Below the pieces are notes generated by a model. It saw only the letters and a list, made by a program, of their open reading frames with translations, had not been told where the DNA came from and did not search any database. Positions 20,984 to 30,611 of a stretch of 55,359 nt of DNA are shown here, in pieces. The position numbers and the translations under genes are program-made. The DNA comes from a virus. Numbering within the stretch: position 1 is the first letter of the stretch; every line of letters begins with the position of its first letter. Location of the stretch: IMG/VR virus record IMGVR_UViG_3300048580_000268, positions 1 through 55,359 of that record; one strand, written 5' to 3'.

Positions 20984-21274
20984 CTAGTTCTTCGGTCGAA
21001 TGAACAGCGGCATGGCCTTGCTCGTGATCACGTGCTTCTCTTCGTATGCAACGATGATCAGGATGCCCAGAAGGTTACCCAGGACGACCATCACCGTATC
21101 CGGACTGATCCGTCGAGGCCGTGTATTGGCCTTCAACGCATTCAGTCTGTCAAGGTGGTTGATCAATCCCTGGTACTCTTCGGACTCCGGACCAAACATC
21201 TGCATGTCGTCGACAACACGTTCGATCAAGATGTCAAGGTACTTGGCGTCGTTTCGTTCGAAAACTCCGAACAT
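20984..21274 (-). CDS. Cassette-type membrane protein, 96 aa
   Basis: A 96-residue protein (MFGVFERNDAKYLDILIERV...): an acidic helical N-terminus, one membrane segment (TVMVVLGNLLGILIIVAYEE) and a short basic tail. It has the cassette promoter upstream, AAAGG before the ATG, a terminator after it and more GC-rich codons than its neighbours, so it belongs with the 6.1-9.2 kb cassettes though it lies 12 kb away, beside the holin genes. No family recognised. Confidence 0.82.
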   Translation of the reverse strand: MFGVFERNDAKYLDILIERVVDDMQMFGPESEEYQGLINHLDRLNALKANTRPRRISPDTVMVVLGNLLGILIIVAYEEKHVITSKAMPLFIRPKN

Positions 21275-21298
21275 AGTTTGCCTTTCTGTAGGTATCTC

Positions 21299-21327
21299 AT
21301 TATAAGCGCTGTATTTACTGCGGGCTT
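21299..21327 (-). promoter_or_regulatory. Cassette promoter 12
   Basis: TATAATGAGA preceded by ACAGCGCT. The -35 position (AAGCCC) is weak and overlaps the end of the upstream gene. Drives the 96-residue gene. Confidence 0.75.
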
Positions 21328-21527
21328 TTAGAAATCTTGAAAAATATGTAACGTCGCTTAAGTAACGACTCAAGTTCTTCCTCTAACTCTAGCACGTATT
21401 TGACATCGCCTTCTTTGTTTTCCCGCACATACATAGTTCCAGCTCTACGGTTCAGAATTATGAACACGGCAGAGCTAGAAGCTAAGACTCCAAATATAAA
21501 CGCCAGAATAACTTGTACAGAAATCAT
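21315..21527 (-). CDS. Small membrane protein, 70 aa
   Basis: A 70-residue protein: N-terminal membrane helix (VILAFIFGVLASSSAVFIIL), then a charged helical tail (VLELEEELESLLKRRY). It follows the two membrane proteins of the lysis region and may act with them, for example as a spanin- or holin-accessory factor, but nothing in the sequence proves that. Confidence 0.72.
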   Translation of the reverse strand: MISVQVILAFIFGVLASSSAVFIILNRRAGTMYVRENKEGDVKYVLELEEELESLLKRRYIFFKISKSPQ

Positions 21528-21530
21528 GAA

Positions 21531-21947
21531 TTAAGTCCGTTCTTTGTCTAGGACCTCAATTTTTTCCTTAACTTTTATTACCTCACTTCGGATCTCTTGT
21601 AAAGTTTTTACAATAGAATCCTCAGCAACTTTAGTTTCTTTGTGGGTTATTTTGTGAAGTTGGTCCCAAAATAAACGGTGCTGTTTGATTTCGACAGTAA
21701 CATCGTTTAATATGTCTTTTACGTCTTCTAACTCGGAAACTAAATGTGAAACTTTATCGTAAAGGCGCTGTTCTCCGCTTTCTACGTGATTAACCGCCGT
21801 ATTGACTTGTGATACCTGATCGTTTGTATCCTTCACGAGCTTTCCATTTTTTATAACGAAAACTAAAGCACCAATAGATGTAGCAATAAGTGCTATTAAG
21901 GCTAAAATAATTTCGTTATTGGATGTGGTCACCGCTTGCCCAATCAT
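21531..21947 (-). CDS. Membrane-anchored coiled-coil protein, 138 aa
   Basis: A 138-residue protein with one N-terminal membrane helix (IILALIALIATSIGALVFVI) and a long coiled coil (about residues 35-135, many heptad-spaced V/L/I with E/K). Its ATG overlaps the holin stop (ATGA). The size, topology and neighbour suggest a second lysis-region membrane protein; this type is often annotated as holin or tail-associated. Confidence 0.75.
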   Translation of the reverse strand: MIGQAVTTSNNEIILALIALIATSIGALVFVIKNGKLVKDTNDQVSQVNTAVNHVESGEQRLYDKVSHLVSELEDVKDILNDVTVEIKQHRLFWDQLHKITHKETKVAEDSIVKTLQEIRSEVIKVKEKIEVLDKERT

Positions 21948-22189
21948 ACTTCATCAAAAGATTCAGAAGAACTGAAAAGATTTTCAACCTCTTTGCTATA
22001 CTGCCTAGAGCTCAAGCCGATCAGCACGCCAATAAAAGTGGACACCGCTCCAAGAGTTATGATAACTTTGTCTGTGTTAGCCCACTCCCAGACCTGAGCT
22101 AAAGTCACATAGAGAGTGATAAACGCTGGAAGGGCTATGGATACCACCCATTTTAATGTATTGTAAACTTTATTTGACATGTGTAACAT
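21944..22189 (-). CDS. Holin, r1t-like
   Basis: An 81-residue protein with two membrane helices (WVVSIALPAFITLYVTLAQV; IITLGAVSTFIGVLIGLSSR) joined by a short loop and a charged C-terminus. The pattern KVYNTLKWVVSIALPAFITLY...TFIGVLIGLS is typical of r1t-type phage holins. It should form membrane lesions that release the endolysin. It directly follows the tail-tip gene. The endolysin is at the other end of the map (54356-55138), though transcribed the same way. Confidence 0.85.
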   Translation of the reverse strand: MLHMSNKVYNTLKWVVSIALPAFITLYVTLAQVWEWANTDKVIITLGAVSTFIGVLIGLSSRQYSKEVENLFSSSESFDEV

Positions 22190-22199
22190 CTTATACCCC

Positions 22200-23345
22200 T
22201 TAAGGTTCGGCCAGTGTTGGATACGCTGTGTATCCGTTTTCGTCTTCTATTTCTACGTGCTCGATCACTCGCATGACGCTTGACGAGTTGTAGTCACCAA
22301 TAATTCCGACCAGATCACCAAGGCGGTAATCCTCTCGGTATTTAAACCTAAACTGATCTTCTGATAATTTTGGGTCCGTTATCTCTACGAAAGACTTCTT
22401 TTTTAACATTATGTTTGCTCGTTGCCGCATACTTGCTCTAATTTTACTAGTTTGTGTGGTCGGCGGAGCATCATACTGCTCGTCAAGATCGGTTGCGTCA
22501 ATAATCGTAATTTTTCGGTTCACTCCAGTTTGTGACCCGTGAACCATTTCCATATAATAGTTACTAAAAACAAGGCACGATGTTTTTTCGTTCTTACTCG
22601 ACCAAAAATAGTTAGCAGTTTCTATTTCATCTAAAGAGTGATCAAACGCGACTGAACCAGACAAATCCACGCCTTGCGTAACGTAGAAACTAATACCTTC
22701 TGGGTCAAACTCAGCATTATTACCAAAGCCTTGAGCTGTGACTCGCCCAGTTGGTCGTATCGCGGAAAGTCCAAGATTATCTAATTGTAAGAGATCAATT
22801 ACAACATTATAGACAGGACCTTTTTCAAAAGTAGTATCCTCAGATTCCGTCATGCTCGTATCGTCAAAGGGAGAAATAAGAGCCACATTCACGTTCGTTA
22901 AAGCGTCAGCCGCTGTGTACTGAGCCTCTTCATAAATATGATGTCGAATCATATATAGGGCTTGAAGATACGAGTAAGCAAAATTAGATTCGTATGGAGT
23001 GTTTAACTGTGGGATTGCCGAAGCCCACTGTTTGTTGGCGCCAAGTATTCGGTGCTCAAGAAAAGAATCGAACCCGCGGCCGCTAACAGTAATTGTCCCA
23101 CCCTGATCATCTATTTCAATCTCGTGGTTTTCAACTATCATTACTTCGTCGGTGTCAATTCTTGAAACTAGAGTCCCAATGGGTAGCTTTTCTCTGAGCG
23201 CGGAGTCAAGTTCTCCAGATATTGAAAACTCAGAAATATCAGCAAACTTTTCAACCCATGTGCACCGGTCATATCCGTTGATTATTTCTCCAGAAGAAAG
23301 GTTAACGGAGGTTCCCGTGGGTAACGGGTATTTAAAAATATCCAT
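22200..23345 (-). CDS. Tail-tip protein, ReqiPepy6 Gp37-like
   Basis: A 381-residue protein. The start (MDIFKYPLPTGTSVNLSSGEIINGYDRCTWVEKF), VSRIDTDEVMIVENHEIEID, GRGFDSFLEHRI and the C-terminal YREDYRLGDLVGI fit the Gp37-like family of Gram-positive siphophage tail proteins. It follows the distal tail gene with an overlap (ATGA-type), as usual. Likely a baseplate-hub or tail-associated component between the tail tube end and the receptor-binding parts. Confidence 0.85.
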   Translation of the reverse strand: MDIFKYPLPTGTSVNLSSGEIINGYDRCTWVEKFADISEFSISGELDSALREKLPIGTLVSRIDTDEVMIVENHEIEIDDQGGTITVSGRGFDSFLEHRILGANKQWASAIPQLNTPYESNFAYSYLQALYMIRHHIYEEAQYTAADALTNVNVALISPFDDTSMTESEDTTFEKGPVYNVVIDLLQLDNLGLSAIRPTGRVTAQGFGNNAEFDPEGISFYVTQGVDLSGSVAFDHSLDEIETANYFWSSKNEKTSCLVFSNYYMEMVHGSQTGVNRKITIIDATDLDEQYDAPPTTQTSKIRASMRQRANIMLKKKSFVEITDPKLSEDQFRFKYREDYRLGDLVGIIGDYNSSSVMRVIEHVEIEDENGYTAYPTLAEP

Positions 23346-24199
23346 TAGAGCCCCCAGTAAGCAGACTTAAACTTTATTTGTGTGTAAGAAAACCCCTCTT
23401 TAATTCTAAAAGTTGTCAGCCCTGGAAACATGTAAGGCCAAACCGACCCTGCGTGAACTTTATGTGCTAAATGAATTACTTGTCCACTTCTTTCAACAGT
23501 TATGTACCGGTTATGATCTTCACTTGACAGACCTATAATGTCTCCAGAAATAAACCCAGTTACTCCACTTATAGTCCCAGGAGTAACATCAAAAGACCAA
23601 ATATGCGGGTCAGTGTCTGCAATTGTAAAAGTGTTTGTCGCTGATTGGCAAAACGCTATAATCTGTAATCCGTGTGGAGCGGTAGATAACGGATCGTCTA
23701 ACTCAGCATCTCTTGCGCTTGCAAACGAACCAATATCCACAATAGTTTCTTCGTAAGCTCGGATCAAAGGATCTCTTGAGCAATCAAGAGTTATTTGAAT
23801 TTCTGGAGTCTCAGAAAATAAACCAGCTTCAACTTTTTTGACAAATCCGTGAATTTCTCCTACTACAGCCTTATCAGATTTAAATCGAAGAGACATAGCT
23901 CCAGTTCTATTAGCTGTTATCGCTTTATAAACGTTTGATCGTAAAGACTCGGCTGTTTCCCCAAGCTGATAGTTTGGGTTCAGAGCTACTCGTAAAACGA
24001 CCTCACGTTTACCAAGACTCATTTTGTAGAACCTTGTGCCTACGGAATTGCTTTTTTGGTACTTAGTAACGATCTCGTCCAAGTCAAGTCCCAAGATGGC
24101 TCTTACAACATAAGACTTTCTTAGCCAAGGGTCTCGGAAACTCATACGTATAACTTCGTCAGAACACGCGCACATCAGATCAATTTCGTCAAAGTTCAT
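23345..24199 (-). CDS. Distal tail protein (Dit-like)
   Basis: A 284-residue protein directly after the tape measure, the position of the siphovirus distal tail protein. It has the N-terminal tail-tube-like part (DPWLRKSYVVRAILGLDLDE, KREVVLRVALNPN), a middle galectin-like strand region and IKEGFSYTQIKFKSAYWGL at the end. It should cap the tail tube and join it to the tail tip. Assignment is mainly by position and size. Confidence 0.8.
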   Translation of the reverse strand: MNFDEIDLMCACSDEVIRMSFRDPWLRKSYVVRAILGLDLDEIVTKYQKSNSVGTRFYKMSLGKREVVLRVALNPNYQLGETAESLRSNVYKAITANRTGAMSLRFKSDKAVVGEIHGFVKKVEAGLFSETPEIQITLDCSRDPLIRAYEETIVDIGSFASARDAELDDPLSTAPHGLQIIAFCQSATNTFTIADTDPHIWSFDVTPGTISGVTGFISGDIIGLSSEDHNRYITVERSGQVIHLAHKVHAGSVWPYMFPGLTTFRIKEGFSYTQIKFKSAYWGL

Positions 24200-27100
24200 A
24201 ATATACCTAATTCCTCCTTTGCCAAAGTGATCTGGCTTCGCGTGTTCCTGTAAATATCTTCTGTAGATAGAGCAACTGGAGAATTGATGATCTGCTCAAA
24301 CTTTATCTCTGTTGGGCCAGACGCGACGGAAGCTTCTTGAGAAGTTCTTGAGTTTGCCTGAGCCAGAGAAAGAGACCTAGCTTGGCCTGCGGACAGAGTT
24401 GCCGAAACAGAAGAAGAACCAAACGCTGTAGATATCCCTTGTGCGTCTTTATTCAAACGCGTTAGGTCAAGCACTGGGGTAATCGTCGGATTAAATTCTT
24501 CCATACTAGACAGGTCGTAACTGAGACCACTCATGGCCTCACCAAAAGCTTTAACTGTGGAACTAGCCAACCCTTTACTAGCCTTTACTGCTGAAGACCC
24601 GTCAGATAGACCAATAGAAAGACCTTCAACAGCGGACTCACCAAGAGAAATAAAAACTTTTGATGGAGAATTGACGTTGAAGAGTCCAAACGCTCGTTCA
24701 ATGACGCCCCCAGCAATTTCTGAAATTTTGTCATACGCTTCTTGCGCTTTGCTAGCCAGGCCTAAAGTCATACCATCGATAATAGCAAATCCAAGACGTT
24801 TAGCAGCGTTTCGAATAAGCGGACTGTATTTTTCAACCGCATCTGCTAAGCCATTGAGCAGAGTTACTAAAAGCTTTCCAAGATAAAAGGCGAATCTAAT
24901 AGCTCTGTTAGTCATATTAGTTAGGAACGTCTGTACAAATTCAATGGCGGCATCGACAATCCCTTGTTTTTCTTTACCATCACCGAAGAGTAGTTCGTTA
25001 AGAGAGTCAATAATTTGAACAACCATTATTCTAACTTGCTCTAACACATACTTAGTATTACCTGTGATCCCCTTAAGGAATGCCACAAGCGTGTTATAAC
25101 CAGTAAGCGCTATAAGTAAGGCGTTTTTTCCGACCTCTTCAATAAATGTTGTTATGACGTCTGTTACAGCCTTGGCTATGTCGGGAATCGCATCAGCTAT
25201 TCCGTCAAGAATGGACGTTAATACAAACACACCAGCGGCAATTAACAACCGAACATTCTTGACAAACTCTTCAACAATGACAACAATAAGGTTTCGAATA
25301 GACTCGCCTAGTTTAGGAATTCCTTCGACAAGGCCGTTTATGAAGTTAGTAAGAATTTCAAGACCAAGCGTAACAATCTGTTCAATATTGTCTCGAATCC
25401 CTGTGAGGAACGCAGTCAATATAGTTAAGCCAACCTCGATAAACCTGGGAACCTTTTCTTCTATAAGAGTTAAGAGGGTCTCAAGAAGTACCCCAATTAC
25501 TTCTCCTATAACCGGTATAATCTCCTGTAGCTTTTCCAATAGTTTAATTGCTAGGTCACCAATTGCGTCAGCAATTTCTCCAGCAGATTTAGCAATGACC
25601 TTAACAAACTCAACAAGGCCCTCAGCAAGAGCCGCGGCAAGTTTTGGAATGAGTTTGATTATTTCAAGAAAGACTTTGGCCAAGTTTTTTATTGCTTTTG
25701 GTCCGACCTTACCTAATAGCTGTAAACCATAAGCAGTAGCGAGAAGCCCAACGCCAAATAAAAGGAAGCCCGCACCTGTTACCACCATTGCGGTACCAAA
25801 AGCGTAAAGAATAGGAATAATTGGCTGCAGCAGTAACATAGAAACGCCAATAACAAGGAAAAGCCCAGCAATAGCGCCAAGAGCAAGAAGCACTTGTCCG
25901 ACGTCTAATTGCCCAAGTAGAGCAATGGCTGCGGCAAATATAACAACTGCTCCAGCAATAGCAAGCATCATAGTAACGCCATTGCCGCCAAATTTATCCA
26001 AGAGAATTGCGGCGCCGACAAGGAGCCCAAGCAACACAACTAGAGAAAGCACCCCCTGAAGCGCTCCAGCAAGACCCATCTTCCCAATTGTTTCGATTGC
26101 TTTTGCCATTATAAACAAAGCAGCAGACATTCCTAGAAGCGCAACTGTACTCGCTTTGGATTTGTCTTTGTCCGGCATAAGCAGCATAGTGCCGATAAGA
26201 ACACCGAGAACGACAACCATTGCGCCAAGGCCATTTCGAAGTTCTTCGAAAGGCATCTTACCAAACGTTGCAACAACTTTAGCAAGTGCGTTCAATGAAA
26301 ATGCCGCGAGCCCTAAGCCAACGCTAAACTTAACAATCGCAGTTCCATCCATAATATTACTGATTACGGCAAAAACGCCTAATATAGCAGCAACGGTAAA
26401 GCTCCCCTTCAATATCTCATCAAATGGAATTTTAGAATAGTATTTAATAGTTTGCGCAAACAAAATCAAAGACCCGGCAAATATACCAAGGCCAATAGCA
26501 GCTCGGATGAAACTTCCTTGCGCCTGACTTAGGGCCACAGCTAAAACAGCTAGAGTACCCAGTACAATACCAACCCGGATCATTCCTGTAGTAAATGTAT
26601 CTGGGTCCATCTTACTAAATACAAAGATTGCAGCCGCAAGAACAAGAACTGCTGCAGCGACTAGGTTTATAGCAATACCAATACCAATGACTTTTGCTGA
26701 AGTGGCATCCAGTTTTAGAAGAATAGCCATAGCTGCGACAATCGTACCAATTCCAGCCGCAACCGCGCCGAGAGAGACGGCAATGCGATCCGCATCAATA
26801 AAAGACAAAGCGATTATAGAAAGAGTAAGGACCCCCATCGCAACAGCGACTTTCATAAGGGTGTCAGCCCGCAAGTTGTTCTGGAAAGATTTAATTGCCC
26901 CGCCAACGTTATTTAAAATATCCTTAAAGTTTTGTATAATCCCACCGAAGTTGTCCAGCACATCAGTAATTGAGTCAACTAATCCACCTATACCAAAATC
27001 AAACTTTAACCCACCGAAAGCTATTCTGGCAAACGACGCAGTAATTATAGAAATAAGAACCGTTCCAATGTTTTTTGCGGTTAATTGGTCTTTGATTTTT

Positions 27101-29595
27101 TCTATGAAGTTATCTATCGCCTTGGATATGCCGTCGCCAACATTACCCAGTCCATCTAAAATAGACGAAAACGCATTTTTAAATACCTGTCCAATTGAGG
27201 AAAACCCACTAGCAAAAGCGGAGCCAATATTTCCAACAAATTTTCCTATTGACTCGCCAACGTTTTCTAGAGAAGACGTAATCCCCGGCCCTGCGCTCTT
27301 CGTGGTGTTAAAAATCGAAGAGAAAAAGCCACTAATAGAATTCTTTATTCCATCAAGAGCTTGCGACAAAGCGCCTAACCCAGAGACTCTAGCCCACAGA
27401 GAATCAAAGAACCCATTGATCTCAGCCAAAGCGCCCGAGGCAGCGCCACCAACGTCTACACCAGTAATAGTATTGTAGAGCGAAACGAAGAAGTTCTTTA
27501 TTGTGTTGAAAGTGTTTTCTACAGTGGCGCCAATATCAGTCCCCATAAATCCTTTATAAAGGGACGTAAAGAACCCACTAATACTATCTCCAACTTTACT
27601 TAAAACGCCAAAGAGCCCTCCGGCATTAGTAATTGCAGAATTGAGTTTGTAAAAGAATAGGCCAATGTTTTCAGAAACGTTTAGAAGAAATGGTATTGCC
27701 TTAGAGCCTATCTTAGAAATTATAGAAGTTATAAACGTGGTGAAAGAAAGAAGTGCGTCGGCAATACCACTAAAGACGGTAATGATCCCACCGCCCGCGG
27801 CGCCACCTGCGGCGCCACCAGCCCTGGTAATGATGCTAAAGAATTTACCAATCGCTGCACCGGCAGGTTTTAGCGCTTGTACAATTCCACCAAGAGACTG
27901 TCTAAGTACATCGAAAACTCCACCGAGTTGCTCAAAGACCTGCCCAAATTTTTCGCCGACGACTCCACCGGTGAAGAACTGAGTAAGATCACTTAATCGA
28001 TCTCTGATCCAAAGAATTCCATCGCCCAACTTTAAAAGCACCGAATTGACAAACCCAAACACTTTGGCTATCAATCCGCCGCCAACAAGTATGTCTGTGA
28101 TCTTTGAGATGAAGTCCCCAGAAGTTCCAGCCGCCCCAGCAAAAGCGCCGACCAAACTAAAGAACACTTTGACTAGAGTCGATGCAACACTGAACAGCCC
28201 TTTTAGGATTTCTACTCCTATTTTGAATATTGAAAATAACCCTTTAAAGACTTGTTTTACAGTCTTTGCTGTGGATTCTGATATGATCAAATTCCTTGTG
28301 AAATTAGAGAAATTGTGAGTCAACTGAGCTAAATCAAGGGCTGTTGTCCGAGGAAAGACTTCTCTGAACGCTTTTGCTATGGGTGACAGCGCTGCTTTAA
28401 GTGCAGCCAAAGCTTGGATAAACCCTATTAGAAGGACATCCCGGCCACCAATAAACTTCCACTCAGTAAGAAGTTTATTTCGAGCGTCTGCTGCCCCGCC
28501 AATAAAAGTCCCAAAGAAATCATTTAAACCAGTAAACAAAGTTTTTGCTTCTTTGAAGTCGCCAACAATCAGACGGAAGGTTTGAGACCAACCGGAAGCG
28601 ATTGACTCGTTTACCGTCGATGCCAACTGTGTAAGCGTTTTGACCTCGGTAGCGGCTGCAACGGCATTTTTACCAAGCGCGATCATGTCAACAACTTGAT
28701 CGTCAGTAAACCCCATCTTTGAAAGTTCAATGGCGTCGAGATCCCCAGATATAGCGCCAAGAGTGGTTGTCAGAACTTCAGCCGTAACCCAGCCGTCTTG
28801 AAGACTCTCTCTAAACGAGCCATTGGCAGCTTCCCACTCTTTGAACGACTGCCCAACCGGTTGTTTGGCGATAGTTCCTAGTGCTTGTCCTGTCTGGACC
28901 AGAGCATTTTTGAATACCTCGCCACCCATTCCGGCGTTGACAACTGAGTTCCAGTCCATGAGCTTAACGCTGCCCGCAGCAATAGCCTGAGAGAGCTGAT
29001 ACATGGCTGTAGAAGCCTGTTCAGAACTTGACCCAGAAACCGCGGCAAGGTTGGCAATACCTTTAATTGAATTAACTGAGGTTTCTAGATCAACGCCAGC
29101 AGCCGTGAAGGTACCAACGTTTCTAGCCATCTGACCGAAGTTATAAATGGTCTTGTCGGAGTACTCGTTCATCTGATCAAGTGCGCCATTTACTTGCTCA
29201 AGACTGGTACCTTTACTTGCCGTGTTGGCAAGAATAGTCTGAATCGAATTCATGTTGGTTTCGTATTCCTGGAAACCAGCCACAACAGGTTTAATAGTCA
29301 AAGCATTAGCCATCTGCAAACCAGCGTTAACCACTCGGTTTGTAAGGTTAAAGATTGCCGCCGTGGCTATTGCAGTAGACGCGACCACCCCCTGGTTGAC
29401 TTTGTCAATTGAGGTGGATACCGGCCTAAGATCAATTTTGCTGATGGCCGAAGTTAAATTCTTTACGCCATCGATACCTTTATTGAAATTAAGGCTGTTT
29501 TTAAGCTTTTCTAATGACGACATAGTCTCTGCCGTCTTCTTCTGGAAAGATGCGTTGTCAAACGTCATCTTAACTATTCGGTTATCAACACTCAT
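24196..29595 (-). CDS. Tape measure protein
   Basis: A 1,799-residue protein, by far the largest in the window. It has a TP901-type N-terminal region (DNRIVKMTFDNASFQKKTAE; TNMNSIQTILANT), Gly/Ala/Phe-rich helical repeats, a very hydrophobic middle with many membrane-like helices (about residues 850-1330) and a C-terminal region with NVNSPSKVFISLGESAVEGL. It sets tail length and is threaded through the tube; the hydrophobic part probably enters the host membrane. At the usual 0.15 nm per residue it predicts a tail of about 270 nm. Confidence 0.95.
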   Translation of the reverse strand: MSVDNRIVKMTFDNASFQKKTAETMSSLEKLKNSLNFNKGIDGVKNLTSAISKIDLRPVSTSIDKVNQGVVASTAIATAAIFNLTNRVVNAGLQMANALTIKPVVAGFQEYETNMNSIQTILANTASKGTSLEQVNGALDQMNEYSDKTIYNFGQMARNVGTFTAAGVDLETSVNSIKGIANLAAVSGSSSEQASTAMYQLSQAIAAGSVKLMDWNSVVNAGMGGEVFKNALVQTGQALGTIAKQPVGQSFKEWEAANGSFRESLQDGWVTAEVLTTTLGAISGDLDAIELSKMGFTDDQVVDMIALGKNAVAAATEVKTLTQLASTVNESIASGWSQTFRLIVGDFKEAKTLFTGLNDFFGTFIGGAADARNKLLTEWKFIGGRDVLLIGFIQALAALKAALSPIAKAFREVFPRTTALDLAQLTHNFSNFTRNLIISESTAKTVKQVFKGLFSIFKIGVEILKGLFSVASTLVKVFFSLVGAFAGAAGTSGDFISKITDILVGGGLIAKVFGFVNSVLLKLGDGILWIRDRLSDLTQFFTGGVVGEKFGQVFEQLGGVFDVLRQSLGGIVQALKPAGAAIGKFFSIITRAGGAAGGAAGGGIITVFSGIADALLSFTTFITSIISKIGSKAIPFLLNVSENIGLFFYKLNSAITNAGGLFGVLSKVGDSISGFFTSLYKGFMGTDIGATVENTFNTIKNFFVSLYNTITGVDVGGAASGALAEINGFFDSLWARVSGLGALSQALDGIKNSISGFFSSIFNTTKSAGPGITSSLENVGESIGKFVGNIGSAFASGFSSIGQVFKNAFSSILDGLGNVGDGISKAIDNFIEKIKDQLTAKNIGTVLISIITASFARIAFGGLKFDFGIGGLVDSITDVLDNFGGIIQNFKDILNNVGGAIKSFQNNLRADTLMKVAVAMGVLTLSIIALSFIDADRIAVSLGAVAAGIGTIVAAMAILLKLDATSAKVIGIGIAINLVAAAVLVLAAAIFVFSKMDPDTFTTGMIRVGIVLGTLAVLAVALSQAQGSFIRAAIGLGIFAGSLILFAQTIKYYSKIPFDEILKGSFTVAAILGVFAVISNIMDGTAIVKFSVGLGLAAFSLNALAKVVATFGKMPFEELRNGLGAMVVVLGVLIGTMLLMPDKDKSKASTVALLGMSAALFIMAKAIETIGKMGLAGALQGVLSLVVLLGLLVGAAILLDKFGGNGVTMMLAIAGAVVIFAAAIALLGQLDVGQVLLALGAIAGLFLVIGVSMLLLQPIIPILYAFGTAMVVTGAGFLLFGVGLLATAYGLQLLGKVGPKAIKNLAKVFLEIIKLIPKLAAALAEGLVEFVKVIAKSAGEIADAIGDLAIKLLEKLQEIIPVIGEVIGVLLETLLTLIEEKVPRFIEVGLTILTAFLTGIRDNIEQIVTLGLEILTNFINGLVEGIPKLGESIRNLIVVIVEEFVKNVRLLIAAGVFVLTSILDGIADAIPDIAKAVTDVITTFIEEVGKNALLIALTGYNTLVAFLKGITGNTKYVLEQVRIMVVQIIDSLNELLFGDGKEKQGIVDAAIEFVQTFLTNMTNRAIRFAFYLGKLLVTLLNGLADAVEKYSPLIRNAAKRLGFAIIDGMTLGLASKAQEAYDKISEIAGGVIERAFGLFNVNSPSKVFISLGESAVEGLSIGLSDGSSAVKASKGLASSTVKAFGEAMSGLSYDLSSMEEFNPTITPVLDLTRLNKDAQGISTAFGSSSVSATLSAGQARSLSLAQANSRTSQEASVASGPTEIKFEQIINSPVALSTEDIYRNTRSQITLAKEELGIL

Positions 29596-29969
29596 GATTT
29601 CACCTCTTCCCAGATGTCTTGTGAAAGCTTATCAAATATAGGTTTAATTGCAGGATTGATATAATCTTTTCCTTGCACGTAACCACCAGTACCAGTTCCG
29701 TGACCGTACTGAATTAATATAGCAACGTTTACTCCATCTTCAACATTATCATTATACCACTCTATTCCAGGATTAATTCGACTTTTTATAATTCGATATC
29801 CCCAAGAGTCCGCGGTTTTTCCACTATCTCTTGGCGTGGCTTTGGATAGAGCGTCTACTCCAATCTTACCATATCGATCGAGCCTACTAAATAGGTCTCC
29901 TCGTGACATTTTCAACAGAAATGTTTCTGTTTGTTTGAAGTCACCTGACGATGAAAATGAAATTGCCAC
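29592..29969 (-). CDS. HK97 gp10-like tail completion protein
   Basis: A 125-residue protein with DALSKATPRDSGKTADSWGY and a C-terminal IQYGHGTGTGGYVQGKDYIN, typical of HK97 gp10-like head-tail/minor tail proteins. Start is GTG with AAAGG 7 nt upstream; its end overlaps the tape measure start. Such genes usually stand with the head-tail connectors; here it is next to the tape measure. Confidence 0.8.
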   Translation of the reverse strand: MAISFSSSGDFKQTETFLLKMSRGDLFSRLDRYGKIGVDALSKATPRDSGKTADSWGYRIIKSRINPGIEWYNDNVEDGVNVAILIQYGHGTGTGGYVQGKDYINPAIKPIFDKLSQDIWEEVKS

Positions 29970-29994
29970 GAGGAGACCTTTCTAAACGATATGG

Positions 29995-30600
29995 TTACCA
30001 GCCAAATGCCATGTAGTTAATCCGAACATTACAACCACCAAGGGCAGCATCTTGATATGGCTGACCAAAACTGACTTGATCTCGCCCACCACTAATATAC
30101 GTCCGAACCTTAAAGTTATTCAATTGAAAATCATACGCGACCAAATTGACGTTGCCAATCCCCGTTGTACTATTAGGATAGTCGGCTCCATCCACGTGCG
30201 TGTATGAAACATCTACAGGTAATGATGTGTTATTAGCCACCTGAGCTACGACCGAGCTGAGACCACCACTAAAAGCCTGAGGAAACGTGATAGTTGCATC
30301 TCCAGCGGTGTTTGTAGTCACGACGGTTGATGAAGCGACCAGACGAAGAGGTTGAGCGTCCCCGCCTCCAGTAGCCGCGGTGCCAACTAACTGAGCCCCG
30401 GTTTTCCAAATAAGCTCGTTTACGGCGTCTACACCAGGTAGTCCGCGTGGACCTTGCTCGCCTCGAATATTACCGACGTTGATCTCTTCAAGGTTGTGCC
30501 GAACCAAAACCAGATTGTATGAAGTCAACCGAGCATCTACAATCGCCTGATCTTCAATTTCTTTCATTCGCGCTGCGGTATAACCAGTTACTGTAGGCAT
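29995..30600 (-). CDS. Minor tail protein with collagen-like segment
   Basis: A 201-residue protein: helical start (YTAARMKEIEDQAIVDARLT), a short Gly-X-Y stretch (GEQGPRGLPGVDA), then a beta-rich C-terminal domain ending INYMAFGW. This arrangement is common in small trimeric tail fibre or tail-tip proteins. It lies between the second giant tail-tube paralogue and the gp10-like gene. AGGAGG precedes the ATG. Confidence 0.75.
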   Translation of the reverse strand: MPTVTGYTAARMKEIEDQAIVDARLTSYNLVLVRHNLEEINVGNIRGEQGPRGLPGVDAVNELIWKTGAQLVGTAATGGGDAQPLRLVASSTVVTTNTAGDATITFPQAFSGGLSSVVAQVANNTSLPVDVSYTHVDGADYPNSTTGIGNVNLVAYDFQLNNFKVRTYISGGRDQVSFGQPYQDAALGGCNVRINYMAFGW

Positions 30601-30611
30601 AAGCCCTCCTG

